A stretch of DNA of 64,000 bases from Chloroflexi bacterium RBG_13_51_36 (GTDB lineage: Bacteria > Chloroflexota > Dehalococcoidia > GIF9 > AB-539-J10): contig MGMS01000010.1 in the NCBI GenBank assembly GCA_001796515.1, positions 109,698 through 173,697 on the forward strand. Direction: 5' to 3'. Position numbers and translations under genes: made by a program. The first letter of the stretch is position 1; each line of letters opens with the position of its first letter. The notes beneath the pieces are model-generated. The model searched no databases. It was not told the DNA's origin and saw only the letters and a program-made list of their open reading frames with translations. Positions 24,086 to 33,038 of the stretch are shown here, in pieces.

Positions 24086-25485
24086 AATCCCGGGAACACC
24101 GAGGCAGTTTGCTATTTTCGCGACCATTGTTGTGGCAGTTGCCTTCCTGTGTTACCGGGGGCTAGGAGACATCCACCAAGCTATAGCAGCTACCGTTTGT
24201 ATAGCTTTGGTTGTGGGGACTTTAATGTTTTGGAGATTCAGAGTGGCCATAGCTTTCATAGGAATCTCGGTTTTGCTTCTGACAGGGACGATGAACTTGG
24301 AGCATGCCATAGAATTCATGAATTTGGATGTTATTGTTTTTCTGATAGGCATGGCAGTGATAGTTGCACTTCTCCGAGACACTGGCTTCTTCCGTTGGCT
24401 GGGCATCAAGATAATCAAGCTTGCTAGATATTAGCCCAGGAACGTAATGATTTCTCTTCTGGTTCTTTCCGCGGTTATGGCTGCCTGTGTGGACGAAGTA
24501 ACTTCCATACTTTTTATGACAGCACTCGTATTTGAGCTTTGCGAACGTTATAAGGTTGACCCCGTAAACTACGTAATATCGGTTGTGCTGGCCACAAATA
24601 TTGGGAGTTCCTGGACCGTTCTGGGGAACCCCATTGGAATATTGCTGGCCCTCAGAGCTGGACTGAGCTTTGAAGATTTCATGCGGTGGTCTTTTCCAGT
24701 CAGTTTGATTGGCCTTATTTGCGTCATGGTCATAATTTTGGTGTGGCAACGTGGTGACCTCAAAGCACTCAGGACCAGGATTAATGCCCAGATGGAAAGC
24801 GGCATTGCCAATTTGGATGAATGGGCTGAAGTAAAAGATAGAGCCTTTTTCAAATGGGGAATTGTCCTGTTTCTGGGGGTGGTGGTTTTTCTGGCTTTGC
24901 ACTACCGCCTTGAGCTGCTATTTGGTCTGGAAAGGGACACGCTGCTTGTTGCTATTTCCATCACGGGCGCTGGGATCGCCATGTTCTGGAAAAGAGACAA
25001 GGCTGAGGAATATTTGGAGAGAGGTGTCTCGCGGGGGACACTGGTATTCTTCATGTTCTTATTTTCTGTGGCAGGCAGCCTTGCCTATACCGGTGTTACC
25101 GGCAAGATTGCAGGTGTTGCCACGGGGCTAACGGCTAGCCCGGTACTACTTCACTATAATTATAGCCTTGGGGGCTGCCTTCGGCTCAGCGGCGCTGGAT
25201 AACGTGGTTCTGGTAGCCGCACTCATCCCCGTAGTTCAGGCTTTGGGAGCGGCTGGGGTTAATAACTTTCCAATGTGGTGGGCATTGCTTCAGGGAGCGT
25301 GTTACGGCGGCAACATCACCATGGTCGGCTCGACAGCCAATATCGTGGCTCTGGGCATGTTGGAAAAGCGCACAGGTTATCATATGACATTCCGTAAGTG
25401 GATTCTAGTTGGCTTAGTTGGTGGTCTCTTGCCCCTGTTTGTTGCCCAAGTACTGTTACTTGTTCAACTGCCTCTTATGCCTTGA
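24060..25485 (+). pseudogene. ArsB/NhaD-type ion permease, broken by a stop codon and a frameshift
   Basis: Three consecutive pieces make one roughly 475-residue permease of the ion-transporter superfamily (ArsB/NhaD/citrate type). The first piece (24060-24434) ends at TAG after KLARY. Translation in the same frame resumes at once (PRN, then MISLLVLSAVMAACVDEVTS). Near 25140-25160 the frame shifts by one base, after GLTASPVLL, into AALDNVVLVAALIPVVQALG. Helix pattern, the D(E/N)V motifs of both half-repeats and GNPIG confirm the family. Two separate lesions favour a decayed gene over sequencing error. If intact it would have been co-transcribed with nusB. Confidence 0.8.
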
Positions 25486-25645
25486 ATCCAACTTTGAAGT
25501 GGTAACCTCTTATCGGGGATGTTCCAGAAGAAGCTGCCTTTCTTGCCGAAGTCTGTTGTCCTGCCTGCCCTGTTGTAGACTGCAACGCTGGTCCTGATGA
25601 TGGACATTTCTCGGAGTAAATCTCTGAACATTTTCCGCCGAAATC

Positions 25646-25674
25646 TTGTTTTTTTTAGCAGGGTTTGTTATACT
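25646..25674 (+). promoter_or_regulatory. Promoter of the hdr-nfn-mvh operon
   Basis: TTGTTT (25646-25651), a 17-base spacer and TATACT (25669-25674), with TG at 25666-25667 making an extended -10. Transcription would start near 25681, about 104 bases before the first start codon. Confidence 0.65.
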
Positions 25675-25710
25675 TCTCAGCCGTGTTAAATCTACGTTAC
25701 GGGAAGGACA

Positions 25711-25748
25711 GGGTGGCTACAATCGCTTTTGCAGGGCCACCCGTTTTT
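25711..25748 (+). terminator. Terminator-like hairpin in the hdr operon leader (possible attenuator)
   Basis: GGGTGGC (25711-25717) pairs with GCCACCC (25736-25742) across an 18-base loop, followed at once by GTTTTTG. GTTAC and GTAAC on either side could add an outer helix. It sits 30 bases downstream of the expected transcription start and before the first gene, so it may attenuate the operon. Alternatively it ends transcripts from the broken permease gene. Confidence 0.55.
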
Positions 25749-25784
25749 GTAACCAATTCTGAAGAGTCGAGGTAAATATCAAAC

Positions 25785-26933
25785 GTGGAAGTGCTAAGTC
25801 CTTACAAAGAAGCTACAGATGTAATACTCGAGGCCGGCGGCGAACCTCTTAAGCTATGTTACCAGTGTGGTCTTTGTACCGGCATTTGTCCCTGGAATTT
25901 GGTTCGAAGTTTTCTCGTTCGTCGCATCATGCACGAAGCTCAGCTTGGGGCGGTTGATTTTGGGGGTGAGGATGTCTGGACTTGTGTCACATGTCGGGCC
26001 TGTGTCCAGCGCTGCCCCCGAGGCGTAGAGATAATAGATGTTATGAGAGCTATACGCCGAGCTGTAGCCAGCATGGGTATCGGCGTTGTCCCTGACGCCC
26101 TGAGAATCTCGGCTAAGAACATCGCTGGCGTAGGTAATCCACTTGGTGAGGTACCAGAGAAGCGAAATGACTGGGCTAAAGACCTTAAGGTGAAACAATT
26201 TGCCTCGGGCACCGAAATACTTTATTTCCCGTGCTGTATCCCTTCATACGACCCTGATGTGAAAACGGTAGCTCGATCTGTCGCCACGATCTTCAATAAG
26301 CTTAAGATTGATTATGGCATCATAGGCACTGAAGCAAAATGCTGTGGCGAATCAATTAGAAAGGCCGGGCAGGAAGATACGTTCCAAAGTCTGGCTCAAA
26401 ACAACATCAATCTCTTTACCAGTAGTGGTGTCAAGACTGTGGTAGTTTCTTCACCGCATTGCTACCACACTTTTAAGAATGAATATCCCGAGCTTGGAGG
26501 CAAATTCGAAGTAATTCATATCACTCAGTATCTAGCTTCACTTATCGACGAAGGGAAATTGAAGCTCTCTAAGAAGATAAACAAAAAGGTAGTCTATTCC
26601 GACCCCTGCTATTTGGGGAGACACAACGATATCTACGATGAGCCTAGGAAGATTCTGCAGAGCATTCCCGGCGTGGAATTGATTGAATTTCCTGATGCTC
26701 GCGAGAATGGCCTCTGTTGTGGAGGTGGGGGCGGCAGAATCTGGATGGATACTCCGAAAGGAGAGAGGTTCTCCGATATAAGGGTAGAACAGGCTGCTGC
26801 GAAAGGAGCCGATATCGTAGCTATAGCTTGTCCCTACTGCTTCCTCAACTATAGAGACAGTGTACTCTCCATGGGCAAGGCAGAGACTATGCAGGTTAAA
26901 GATATCGTTGAACTCGTTGCTGAAGCAATATGA
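25785..26933 (+). CDS. HdrC-HdrB fusion: heterodisulfide reductase-like subunit
   Basis: A 382-residue iron-sulfur protein that fuses the two subunits of heterodisulfide reductase. The N-terminal HdrC part has two 4Fe-4S motifs (CYQCGLCTGICP near residue 25; CVTCRACVQRCPRGVEI near 67). The HdrB part has two CCG-type segments: PCCIPSYDPD with AKCCGES, then DPCYLGRHNDIYDEPRKIL with NGLCCGGGGGRIW. In methanogens these cysteines hold the unusual clusters that reduce CoM-S-S-CoB. This organism probably lacks those cofactors, so the acceptor is unknown. It starts at GTG and is followed 15 bases later by hdrA. Confidence 0.9.
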   Translation: MEVLSPYKEATDVILEAGGEPLKLCYQCGLCTGICPWNLVRSFLVRRIMHEAQLGAVDFGGEDVWTCVTCRACVQRCPRGVEIIDVMRAIRRAVASMGIGVVPDALRISAKNIAGVGNPLGEVPEKRNDWAKDLKVKQFASGTEILYFPCCIPSYDPDVKTVARSVATIFNKLKIDYGIIGTEAKCCGESIRKAGQEDTFQSLAQNNINLFTSSGVKTVVVSSPHCYHTFKNEYPELGGKFEVIHITQYLASLIDEGKLKLSKKINKKVVYSDPCYLGRHNDIYDEPRKILQSIPGVELIEFPDARENGLCCGGGGGRIWMDTPKGERFSDIRVEQAAAKGADIVAIACPYCFLNYRDSVLSMGKAETMQVKDIVELVAEAI

Positions 26934-26948
26934 TAACGGAGTAATGAG

Positions 26949-28931
26949 ATGGAGGAGATAAGGATTGGCGTTTACATCTGCCACTGCGGAGTGAATATTG
27001 CAGCAACAGTCGACGTGGCCGAGGTAGCAAGATATGCTGGGACATTGCCCGGAGTAGTGCTATCCCGTGATTATGTATTCATGTGTTCCGACCCAGGGCA
27101 AGACCTTATTAGAAAAGACATTAAGGAATATAACCTCAATCGTGTTATAGTCTCTTCTTGCTCCCCGAGGTTGCATGAGCTCACCTTCCGCCGGGTTTGT
27201 GAGAGCGCCGGTTTGAATCGTTATCTATTCGAAATGGTAAATATAAGGGAGCAATGCTCTTGGACCAATGAAGACAAAGAGGCAAATACAGAGAAAGCGA
27301 AGGCTTTGGTTGACGCTGCGGTGAGGCGTGTTCATTACCAGGAGCCATTGGAAATTAAGGATGCCCCCTATAATCCCAATACTCTAATTGTAGGCGGAGG
27401 GATTGCCGGAATTCAAGCTGCTTTGGAAATTGCCAACTCTGAGCATAAAGTCTATTTGGTAGAAAGGGAGCCCTCAATCGGCGGGCATATGATTCAGCTT
27501 GACAAGACCTTCCCTACTTTGGATTGTTCTCAATGCATTCTCACTCCAAAGATGAGTGAGGTAGGCTCACACCCCTATATTGAACTGTTAACCTATAGTG
27601 AGGTGGAGGAGGTTTCAGGGTACGTGGGGAATTTCAAGGCAAAAATAAGGAAGAAGGCAAGACATGTGGATGTAAGCAAATGTACTGGCTGTGCTGTATG
27701 CATGCAAAAATGCCCTTATAAGACAGATAGTGAATTTGAGCTAGGCTTAGCCAAGAGAAAAGCTGCTTATATTCCTTTTCCCCAGGCTGTGCCCAACGTT
27801 GCCACTGTTGACCCCAATATCTGTATTTATATAAAGTCGGAGGGAAAGAAATGCGGAGCTTGTATAAAATCCTGCGAGGCAGGTGCAATAACTGCAGAAA
27901 CACTTCTTCATCAGACCGACGAGATAATCGAGGTTGAGGTAGGTTCAATAATCCTGGCTACTGGTTTCACCACCATGGATCCGAAACTCATTCCCCAATA
28001 CGGCTACGGTAAATACGACAATGTCATAACTGGGCTTGAATTTGAGAGGATAGTGAGCCCTACAGGGCCTACGGGAGGGAAAATCCAACTTAAAGATGGC
28101 AAAGAGCCAGAGAGCGTGGCCATAGTCCATTGTGTCGGCAGCCGAGATAAGAATTACCACGAGTATTGCTCCCGTATTTGCTGCATGTATGCCTTGAAAC
28201 AGGCAAATTACATCAAAGAAGAGCTACCAGATGCGGATGTCTACCAGCTATACATAGACATGCGCTGTTTTGGAGATGGATATGAGGAATTTTATAACCG
28301 CCTTTCAAGTGCAGGAGTCAACTTTGTTCGTGGAAAGGTAGCTCAAGTCACTGATCAGGCTATAAATGATGAGGAAGCCGGAAAACTTATTGTGGTTGCT
28401 GAGGATACTCTTTTAGGACGCATGCTCCGTATTCCGGTAGACATGGTTATTTTGTGTAATGCCGTGGAGCCTCAAGCCGATGCTGGAGAAGTGGCAAAAC
28501 GTTTTACCATAAATCGAAAGGCGACGGGTTTCTTCCTGGAGAGGCATCCCAAGCTTGATCCGGTAGCTACACCTACTGAAGGGACTTTTGTCGCTGGTTG
28601 TTGCCAGAGTCCCAAAGACATCCCGGATACAGTAGCCCAGGCTTCAGCAGCGGCAGCAAGGGTTTTGTCACTGATAAGCAAAGGCAGAATTACACTGGAG
28701 GCCGCCGTTTCGGTAATTGACGAGGAGAAGTGTAGCGGCTGCCGGATCTGTAATCTTCTCTGCCCTTATGGTGCTATTTCTTTCATCGAGGATGAAAAGA
28801 AATCCCGAATTAACGAGGCTTTGTGCAAGGGTTGTGGCACCTGCGGTGCTGCTTGCCCTTCAGGAGCTATTACCGCACGTCACTTCACTAACGAGCAAAT
28901 TCTAGCTCAGGTGGAAGCCTTAGTCAGCTAG
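26949..28931 (+). CDS. hdrA: HdrA: FAD-containing electron-bifurcating subunit
   Basis: A 660-residue HdrA of full length. An N-terminal domain with CHCG is followed by the FAD Rossmann loop LIVGGGIAGIQAALEIA near residue 146. FPTLDCSQCILTPKM is the HdrA-specific cluster motif. Two middle 4Fe-4S motifs (CTGCAVCMQKCP and CGACIKSCE) and two C-terminal ferredoxin motifs (CSGCRICNLLCPYGAI and CKGCGTCGAACPSGAI) carry electrons. HdrA is the site of flavin-based bifurcation between ferredoxin and a high-potential acceptor. Its neighbours in this run provide the acceptor subunit, the NAD(P)H module and the hydrogenase. Confidence 0.95.
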   Translation: MEEIRIGVYICHCGVNIAATVDVAEVARYAGTLPGVVLSRDYVFMCSDPGQDLIRKDIKEYNLNRVIVSSCSPRLHELTFRRVCESAGLNRYLFEMVNIREQCSWTNEDKEANTEKAKALVDAAVRRVHYQEPLEIKDAPYNPNTLIVGGGIAGIQAALEIANSEHKVYLVEREPSIGGHMIQLDKTFPTLDCSQCILTPKMSEVGSHPYIELLTYSEVEEVSGYVGNFKAKIRKKARHVDVSKCTGCAVCMQKCPYKTDSEFELGLAKRKAAYIPFPQAVPNVATVDPNICIYIKSEGKKCGACIKSCEAGAITAETLLHQTDEIIEVEVGSIILATGFTTMDPKLIPQYGYGKYDNVITGLEFERIVSPTGPTGGKIQLKDGKEPESVAIVHCVGSRDKNYHEYCSRICCMYALKQANYIKEELPDADVYQLYIDMRCFGDGYEEFYNRLSSAGVNFVRGKVAQVTDQAINDEEAGKLIVVAEDTLLGRMLRIPVDMVILCNAVEPQADAGEVAKRFTINRKATGFFLERHPKLDPVATPTEGTFVAGCCQSPKDIPDTVAQASAAAARVLSLISKGRITLEAAVSVIDEEKCSGCRICNLLCPYGAISFIEDEKKSRINEALCKGCGTCGAACPSGAITARHFTNEQILAQVEALVS

Positions 28932-28972
28932 AAGGAACCAGAGCAGTCCAATTCGAATTGAGAGGGAACGAG

Positions 28973-30163
28973 GTGCAAACGAAGAATACATTGGCCATAA
29001 CTTTGCGCGATGAGCTATGTTCCCGATGTTCTATCTGTCGTTCAGCGTGTCCTTTTGAAGCTATTTCCCAAATCGAGGACAAGATCGTTGTGGATATTGA
29101 AAAGTGCATGGTATGTGGTATCTGCAGCAGTGCCTGCCCTTCCGGCGTTATCACACCATACTACTATAGCTACAATGCGTTGGTGGAGAAACTGAAGGCA
29201 GAAAAGACCCCGGATACGGTAGATCTTGTGATAGCCTGCCGTGGCAGCACCGACCCTTGGCTTCAATTACCTGACGCCATGGCTGAGCTGGATTTGAAGA
29301 GGGCGATCTTGTTCAGGGTGCCCTGTGTAGGACGTCTATCTCCAATCTTCTATGTGACTGCGCTCTCTATGGGTATTCAGCGGATCGTTGCCATTCAGTG
29401 CAAAGAGAATTTTTGCCGTTTCACGAAGGGTAGTTTAGTGAACCGCGGTCGTCTCGCCATGCTAGGAAGTTTGGTTAGATCCTTAGGTTACCCAAATGGC
29501 ACTATTACCATTATCGAAGGGGCAAAACAAGTAGAATACGACACGGCGAAGTGCGTTGGCTGCGACAAGTGCGTCCATGCTTGCCCCTACGAGGCGATAG
29601 AAGCACAGCCGTTGGCGACCCCCAAGATAAATTACGAAAAATGTACCGGCTGTGGCGCCTGCGTCGTTGTCTGCCCACATCTGGCACTGGAAATACGCGG
29701 GTACGAATGCATAAATGTGGCAGAGGTAATCAAAGACTATGGCGAACGGATAAAGGAAACGAAGGGAGGAGCACCGGCGATTCTGGTCCTCTGCTGTCAG
29801 TGGGCCGAGTTCGCCAATCTTGACCGTAACGAGAAAGGCTTGATCAGACCCAATGTAGCCCTCTTGGAAATACCTTGCTTCAGCAAGCTTGACCCAATAA
29901 ATGTCCTTCAGGCTTTTGCTTGTGGTTTTGACGCTGTACTTGCTTTTGTATGCTCTGATGATGACTGTAAATCCAAGGAGTCAAGGGTGACGACCGAAGA
30001 TAATATGAAAGTCCTTACGACTAGCCTGAAGCTGATGGGGCTGGCGAACAGCTTCAAGATCCATAAGAGTTCACCGAGAACCATAGGGGATTTTGATGCT
30101 CAGGTTGATTTGTTCGTGAGTACAGTCTTGCTCCCGGAAAAGAGGATGGGGACGCAGATATGA
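28973..30163 (+). CDS. Tandem ferredoxin-MvhD-ferredoxin-MvhD-like protein
   Basis: A 396-residue protein in four parts. A two-cluster ferredoxin (CSRCSICRSACP, CMVCGICSSACP) comes first. Then an MvhD/FlpD-like domain follows (IACRGST ... PCVGRLSP ... IQCKENFC). A second two-cluster ferredoxin (CVGCDKCVHACP, CTGCGACVVVCP) precedes a second MvhD-like domain (LVLCCQWAEF ... PCFSKLDP ... VCSDDDC). Neither MvhD copy keeps the full CCNWC motif that the stand-alone MvhD at 32595 has. It may wire HdrA to the hydrogenase and the NfnAB pair. GTG 28973 after GAGAGGG is the likely start. The stop overlaps the next gene by four bases. Confidence 0.8.
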   Translation: MQTKNTLAITLRDELCSRCSICRSACPFEAISQIEDKIVVDIEKCMVCGICSSACPSGVITPYYYSYNALVEKLKAEKTPDTVDLVIACRGSTDPWLQLPDAMAELDLKRAILFRVPCVGRLSPIFYVTALSMGIQRIVAIQCKENFCRFTKGSLVNRGRLAMLGSLVRSLGYPNGTITIIEGAKQVEYDTAKCVGCDKCVHACPYEAIEAQPLATPKINYEKCTGCGACVVVCPHLALEIRGYECINVAEVIKDYGERIKETKGGAPAILVLCCQWAEFANLDRNEKGLIRPNVALLEIPCFSKLDPINVLQAFACGFDAVLAFVCSDDDCKSKESRVTTEDNMKVLTTSLKLMGLANSFKIHKSSPRTIGDFDAQVDLFVSTVLLPEKRMGTQI

Positions 30164-31017
30164 ACAGAATACTAGTGAAGAAAGAATTGGCTCCCAAGAT
30201 AAAGCTTATAGAGTTTGAGAATCGCGATATTGCCTCGAAAGCAAAGCCCGGACAGTTTGTTGTAATACAAATGGGAGAAAAAGGCGAGAGATTTCCCCTT
30301 ACTATCAGCGGAATAGACCCGGGCAAGGGTATGGTGAGAGTCATATTTAATGAAGTAGGTAAGAGCTCCAAGAGGCTGGGGGCTTTGGCTGAAGGGGAAG
30401 AGATTGGTAATGTAGCAGGCCCGCTGGGAAATCCGGCAGAAATTGAGAAATTTGGCACCGTGCTTTGTTTCGGAGGCGGAGTAATGACTGGCCCTATGGC
30501 CTACGAGGCGGCTGCCTTTAAGAAAGCAGGCAACCGAGTAATCACAGTGATTGGAGCCAGGAATAAGGAGCTTCTCATTCTCAAGGACGAGATGAATGCT
30601 CTCAGCGACAAGCTCTACGTTTCCACGGATGATGGCTCAGAGGGGTACAAGGGGCTGGACTTTCTCCGAGACATCTTGGAGGGGGAGAAAGTCGACCGTG
30701 TGATTGGCATGAGTGTGGCGACTGCCACGTTGAGAACACTATGCGAGCTCACCAGACCCTATGGTGTCAAAACGATAGTGTCACTTACCCCCATCATGCT
30801 GGACGGCACCGGGATGTGTGGGGTCTGTCGGGTTGTTGTGGGTGGGCAGACGAAATTCGCCTGTGTCGATGGGCCGGAATTCGATGGTCATCTGGTGGAC
30901 TGGGATTTGCTCGAATCGCGGAAGAGAGTCTATTCCCACGAGGAGAGAGTGTCAACCCTCCTTGATGAGCAGGTCGGAAAGGATTGTGCATCCCGCTTCC
31001 AGCAAACAAGAAAGTAG
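30160..31017 (+). CDS. NfnA/SudB-like FAD/NAD(P)-binding subunit
   Basis: A 285-residue flavoprotein of the dihydroorotate dehydrogenase electron-transfer/NfnA type. AKPGQFVVIQMGEKGERFPL binds FAD, GGVMTGPM is the NAD(P) site, and the C-terminal DGTGMCGVCRV with KFACVDGPEFDGH gives the 2Fe-2S cysteines. Paired with the next gene it matches NADH-dependent reduced ferredoxin:NADP oxidoreductase (NfnAB) or sulfide dehydrogenase (SudAB). The ATG overlaps the preceding stop by four bases. It sits inside an Hdr-Mvh operon, which is not its usual home, so it may add an NAD(P)H entry to the complex (inference). Confidence 0.88.
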   Translation: MNRILVKKELAPKIKLIEFENRDIASKAKPGQFVVIQMGEKGERFPLTISGIDPGKGMVRVIFNEVGKSSKRLGALAEGEEIGNVAGPLGNPAEIEKFGTVLCFGGGVMTGPMAYEAAAFKKAGNRVITVIGARNKELLILKDEMNALSDKLYVSTDDGSEGYKGLDFLRDILEGEKVDRVIGMSVATATLRTLCELTRPYGVKTIVSLTPIMLDGTGMCGVCRVVVGGQTKFACVDGPEFDGHLVDWDLLESRKRVYSHEERVSTLLDEQVGKDCASRFQQTRK

Positions 31018-31019
31018 CT

Positions 31020-32429
31020 ATGCCTGAGAAACTAAAGCTAAATTCCATTCCTATGAACAAGCAACCCCCGGAGGTTCGTAGGAGAAATCCTTACGAGGTA
31101 GCCCAGGGATATACCTATGAACAGGCAGTTGAGGAGGCAAAACGCTGCATTCAGTGTAAGAAGCCAGCGTGTATCCAGGGCTGCCCGGTCGACATAGACA
31201 TTCCGAGTTTTGTCAAAGCTTTGGCGGAAGGAGACTTGCCCCAGGCAGCTAAGATTATCTATGGTACCAATACTCTTCCCGCCATATGTGGGCGGGTTTG
31301 TCCCCAGGAAACACAATGTCAGGAAAACTGTACGTTGGGGAAAAAGGGCGACCCCGTGTTTATAGGTAGGCTGGAGAGGTTCGTTGCTGACTGGGCAAGA
31401 GAAAACCCTGAGGAATCAGGTATATTCAAAATAGCTCTGCCCAAACCTACAGGCAAAAAGGTGGCGATTATCGGCTCAGGGCCAGCCGGGCTTACTTGTG
31501 CCTCTGATTTGGCTAAGGCTGGGCACAAGGTTGTCATATATGAAGCTTTGCACCTCGCTGGAGGTGTAGCTGTCTACGGAATACCAGAATTCAGGCTGCC
31601 GAAGAAGATTGTCCAAGCCGAAATTGACTACTTGGTTAATGTACTCGGTGTGGAACTTAAGCGCAACCAAGTGGTCGGCAGGTCGGCAACCCTTGATGAG
31701 TTACTGGCGGACGGCTATCACTCCATATTTCTTGGCATTGGCGCTGGAGCACCGATGTTTCTCAACATACCAGGGGAGAACTCGAATATGGTCTATTCGG
31801 CAAACGAGTTTCTCGTCCGGTTGAACCTCATGAAGGCCTACCTCTTCCCGGCATATGATACGCCGGTGAAGGTTGGGAAAAGGGTGGCGGTTGTTGGTGC
31901 AGGTAACGTCGCTATGGATGCAGCTCGGTGGGCTGTGAGAATGGGCGCTGATGAGGTCTATATTGTTTATCGTCGTACCGAAGCTGAGATGCCGGCTAGG
32001 ATAGAGGAGGTAGAGAATGCCCGTGAAGAAGGAGTCATCTTCAAAGTGCTGACTCTTCCTGTGCGGGTAATCCCCAGTGCCCACGGCTCAGTGGAGGCGA
32101 TAGAGTGCGTTCAGATGGAGCTTGGTGAACCGGATGAGAGTGGTAGGAGACGTCCGATAGTGAAGCCGGGCAGCGAGTTCTGCATGGAGATTGACACGTT
32201 GATCCCGGCACTGGGGACGCAGCCTAATCCATTAGTGCCCAGACAAACACCTGACCTGAAGACTACCAGTCGCGGTACAGTTGTTGCCGATGAGAAAGGC
32301 AAGACTACCAAGGAGAAAGTGTGGGCCGGTGGAGACATAGTTACCGGTGCTGCTACGGTCATTAGTGCCATGGGGGCGGGTCGGCGAGCAGCTACAGATA
32401 TCGATGCTCGCCTCAAAAATCATAGCTGA
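31020..32429 (+). CDS. NfnB/GltD-like NADPH-dependent oxidoreductase subunit
   Basis: A 469-residue flavin and iron-sulfur enzyme of the GltD/NfnB family. N-terminal cluster motifs CIQCKKPACIQGCPVDIDIP and CGRVCPQETQCQENC lie near residues 39-105. Two dinucleotide loops follow: AIIGSGPAGLTCASDLA and VAVVGAGNVAMDAARWAVRM. The end AGGDIVTGAATVISAMGAG is the FAD-closing motif. It starts two bases after the NfnA-like gene. It is misnamed glutamate synthase small chain in many genomes; no large subunit is present, so glutamate synthesis is unlikely. Confidence 0.88.
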   Translation: MPEKLKLNSIPMNKQPPEVRRRNPYEVAQGYTYEQAVEEAKRCIQCKKPACIQGCPVDIDIPSFVKALAEGDLPQAAKIIYGTNTLPAICGRVCPQETQCQENCTLGKKGDPVFIGRLERFVADWARENPEESGIFKIALPKPTGKKVAIIGSGPAGLTCASDLAKAGHKVVIYEALHLAGGVAVYGIPEFRLPKKIVQAEIDYLVNVLGVELKRNQVVGRSATLDELLADGYHSIFLGIGAGAPMFLNIPGENSNMVYSANEFLVRLNLMKAYLFPAYDTPVKVGKRVAVVGAGNVAMDAARWAVRMGADEVYIVYRRTEAEMPARIEEVENAREEGVIFKVLTLPVRVIPSAHGSVEAIECVQMELGEPDESGRRRPIVKPGSEFCMEIDTLIPALGTQPNPLVPRQTPDLKTTSRGTVVADEKGKTTKEKVWAGGDIVTGAATVISAMGAGRRAATDIDARLKNHS

Positions 32430-32594
32430 CTTGGATATTTGGAGAGTTGGTTTTTCTTGCCAGACGTGCTATCATTACAGGCCGTGTCATCGGGCTGGCA
32501 AGCAAGCGCGTATGAAAACTGTCCTTTTGTTCAATTTGTACTCCACGAAAAAGAGCGAAACAGACCTTTCATGGGTAATTCGTTAGGAGGATAG
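32430..32594 (+). other. 165-base gap inside the hdr-mvh operon with an inverted repeat
   Basis: CTTGCCAG (32456-32463) and CTGGCAAG (32495-32502) form a perfect 8-bp stem with a 31-base loop, without a T tail. A 24-codon frame (ATG 32512 to TAG 32586) ends at the ribosome site of mvhD (TTAGGAGG). No promoter of good quality is seen, so the operon may read through with processing here. Confidence 0.4.
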
Positions 32595-33038
32595 ATGGAC
32601 AACTTTGAACCAAAGATAGTAGCCTTTTGCTGTAACTGGTGCTCTTATGCTGGTGCCGACCTGGCTGGCACTTCCAGAATACAGTATTCTCCCAATATAA
32701 GAGTAATCAGAGTGATGTGTAGCGGCAGAGTGAACCCCCTGTTTGTGATTAAGGCGCTCAGCATTGGTGCTGACGGCGTGTTGGTTCTCGGTTGCCATCC
32801 CGGCGATTGCCACTATATTGAGGGAAATTACAAGACGATGCGCCGTATCCCGCTGCTGAAGAAGATGTTGAAGCAGCTTGGGATAGAAGAGGAAAGGGTC
32901 CGGCTGGAGTGGGTTTCGGCGTCAGAAGGAGCGAAATTTGCTGAGGTGACCGATGGTTTCACGGAATCCGTAAGGAAACTTGGGCCAAGTTCGTTAGGCC
33001 ATTCGAAACAGGGTTCTAAGGAGGCAAAGCATGGCTAA
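32595..33038 (+). CDS. mvhD: MvhD-type hydrogenase iron-sulfur subunit
   Basis: A 147-residue MvhD/FlpD protein with the full cysteine set: [14 protein letters not shown] at residue 12, [14 protein letters not shown] near 40, and [15 protein letters not shown] near 68. It holds a 2Fe-2S cluster and passes electrons from the MvhAG hydrogenase to HdrA. The last 25 residues are variable. Start ATG has TTAGGAGGATAG just before it. The end overlaps mvhG by 8 bases. Confidence 0.93.
   Translation: MDNFEPKIVAFCCNWCSYAGADLAGTSRIQYSPNIRVIRVMCSGRVNPLFVIKALSIGADGVLVLGCHPGDCHYIEGNYKTMRRIPLLKKMLKQLGIEEERVRLEWVSASEGAKFAEVTDGFTESVRKLGPSSLGHSKQGSKEAKHG

Larger units (their letters stand above)
25486..25784 (+). 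other. 299-base leader and intergenic region before the hdr-mvh operon
   Basis: No gene is seen. The right half holds a promoter and a terminator-like hairpin, listed separately. The left half (25486-25640) has no structure that stands out. Confidence 0.5.

Noticed and set aside
24432..24434. TAG as a pyrrolysine codon in the permease
   Set aside because: A second lesion (frameshift) downstream makes a decayed gene more likely, and the residue lies in a loop with no reason for pyrrolysine.
31020..32429. Glutamate synthase small subunit as the function of the NfnB-like gene
   Set aside because: No large subunit is nearby, and the NfnA-like gene next to it fits the NfnAB/SudAB pair better.
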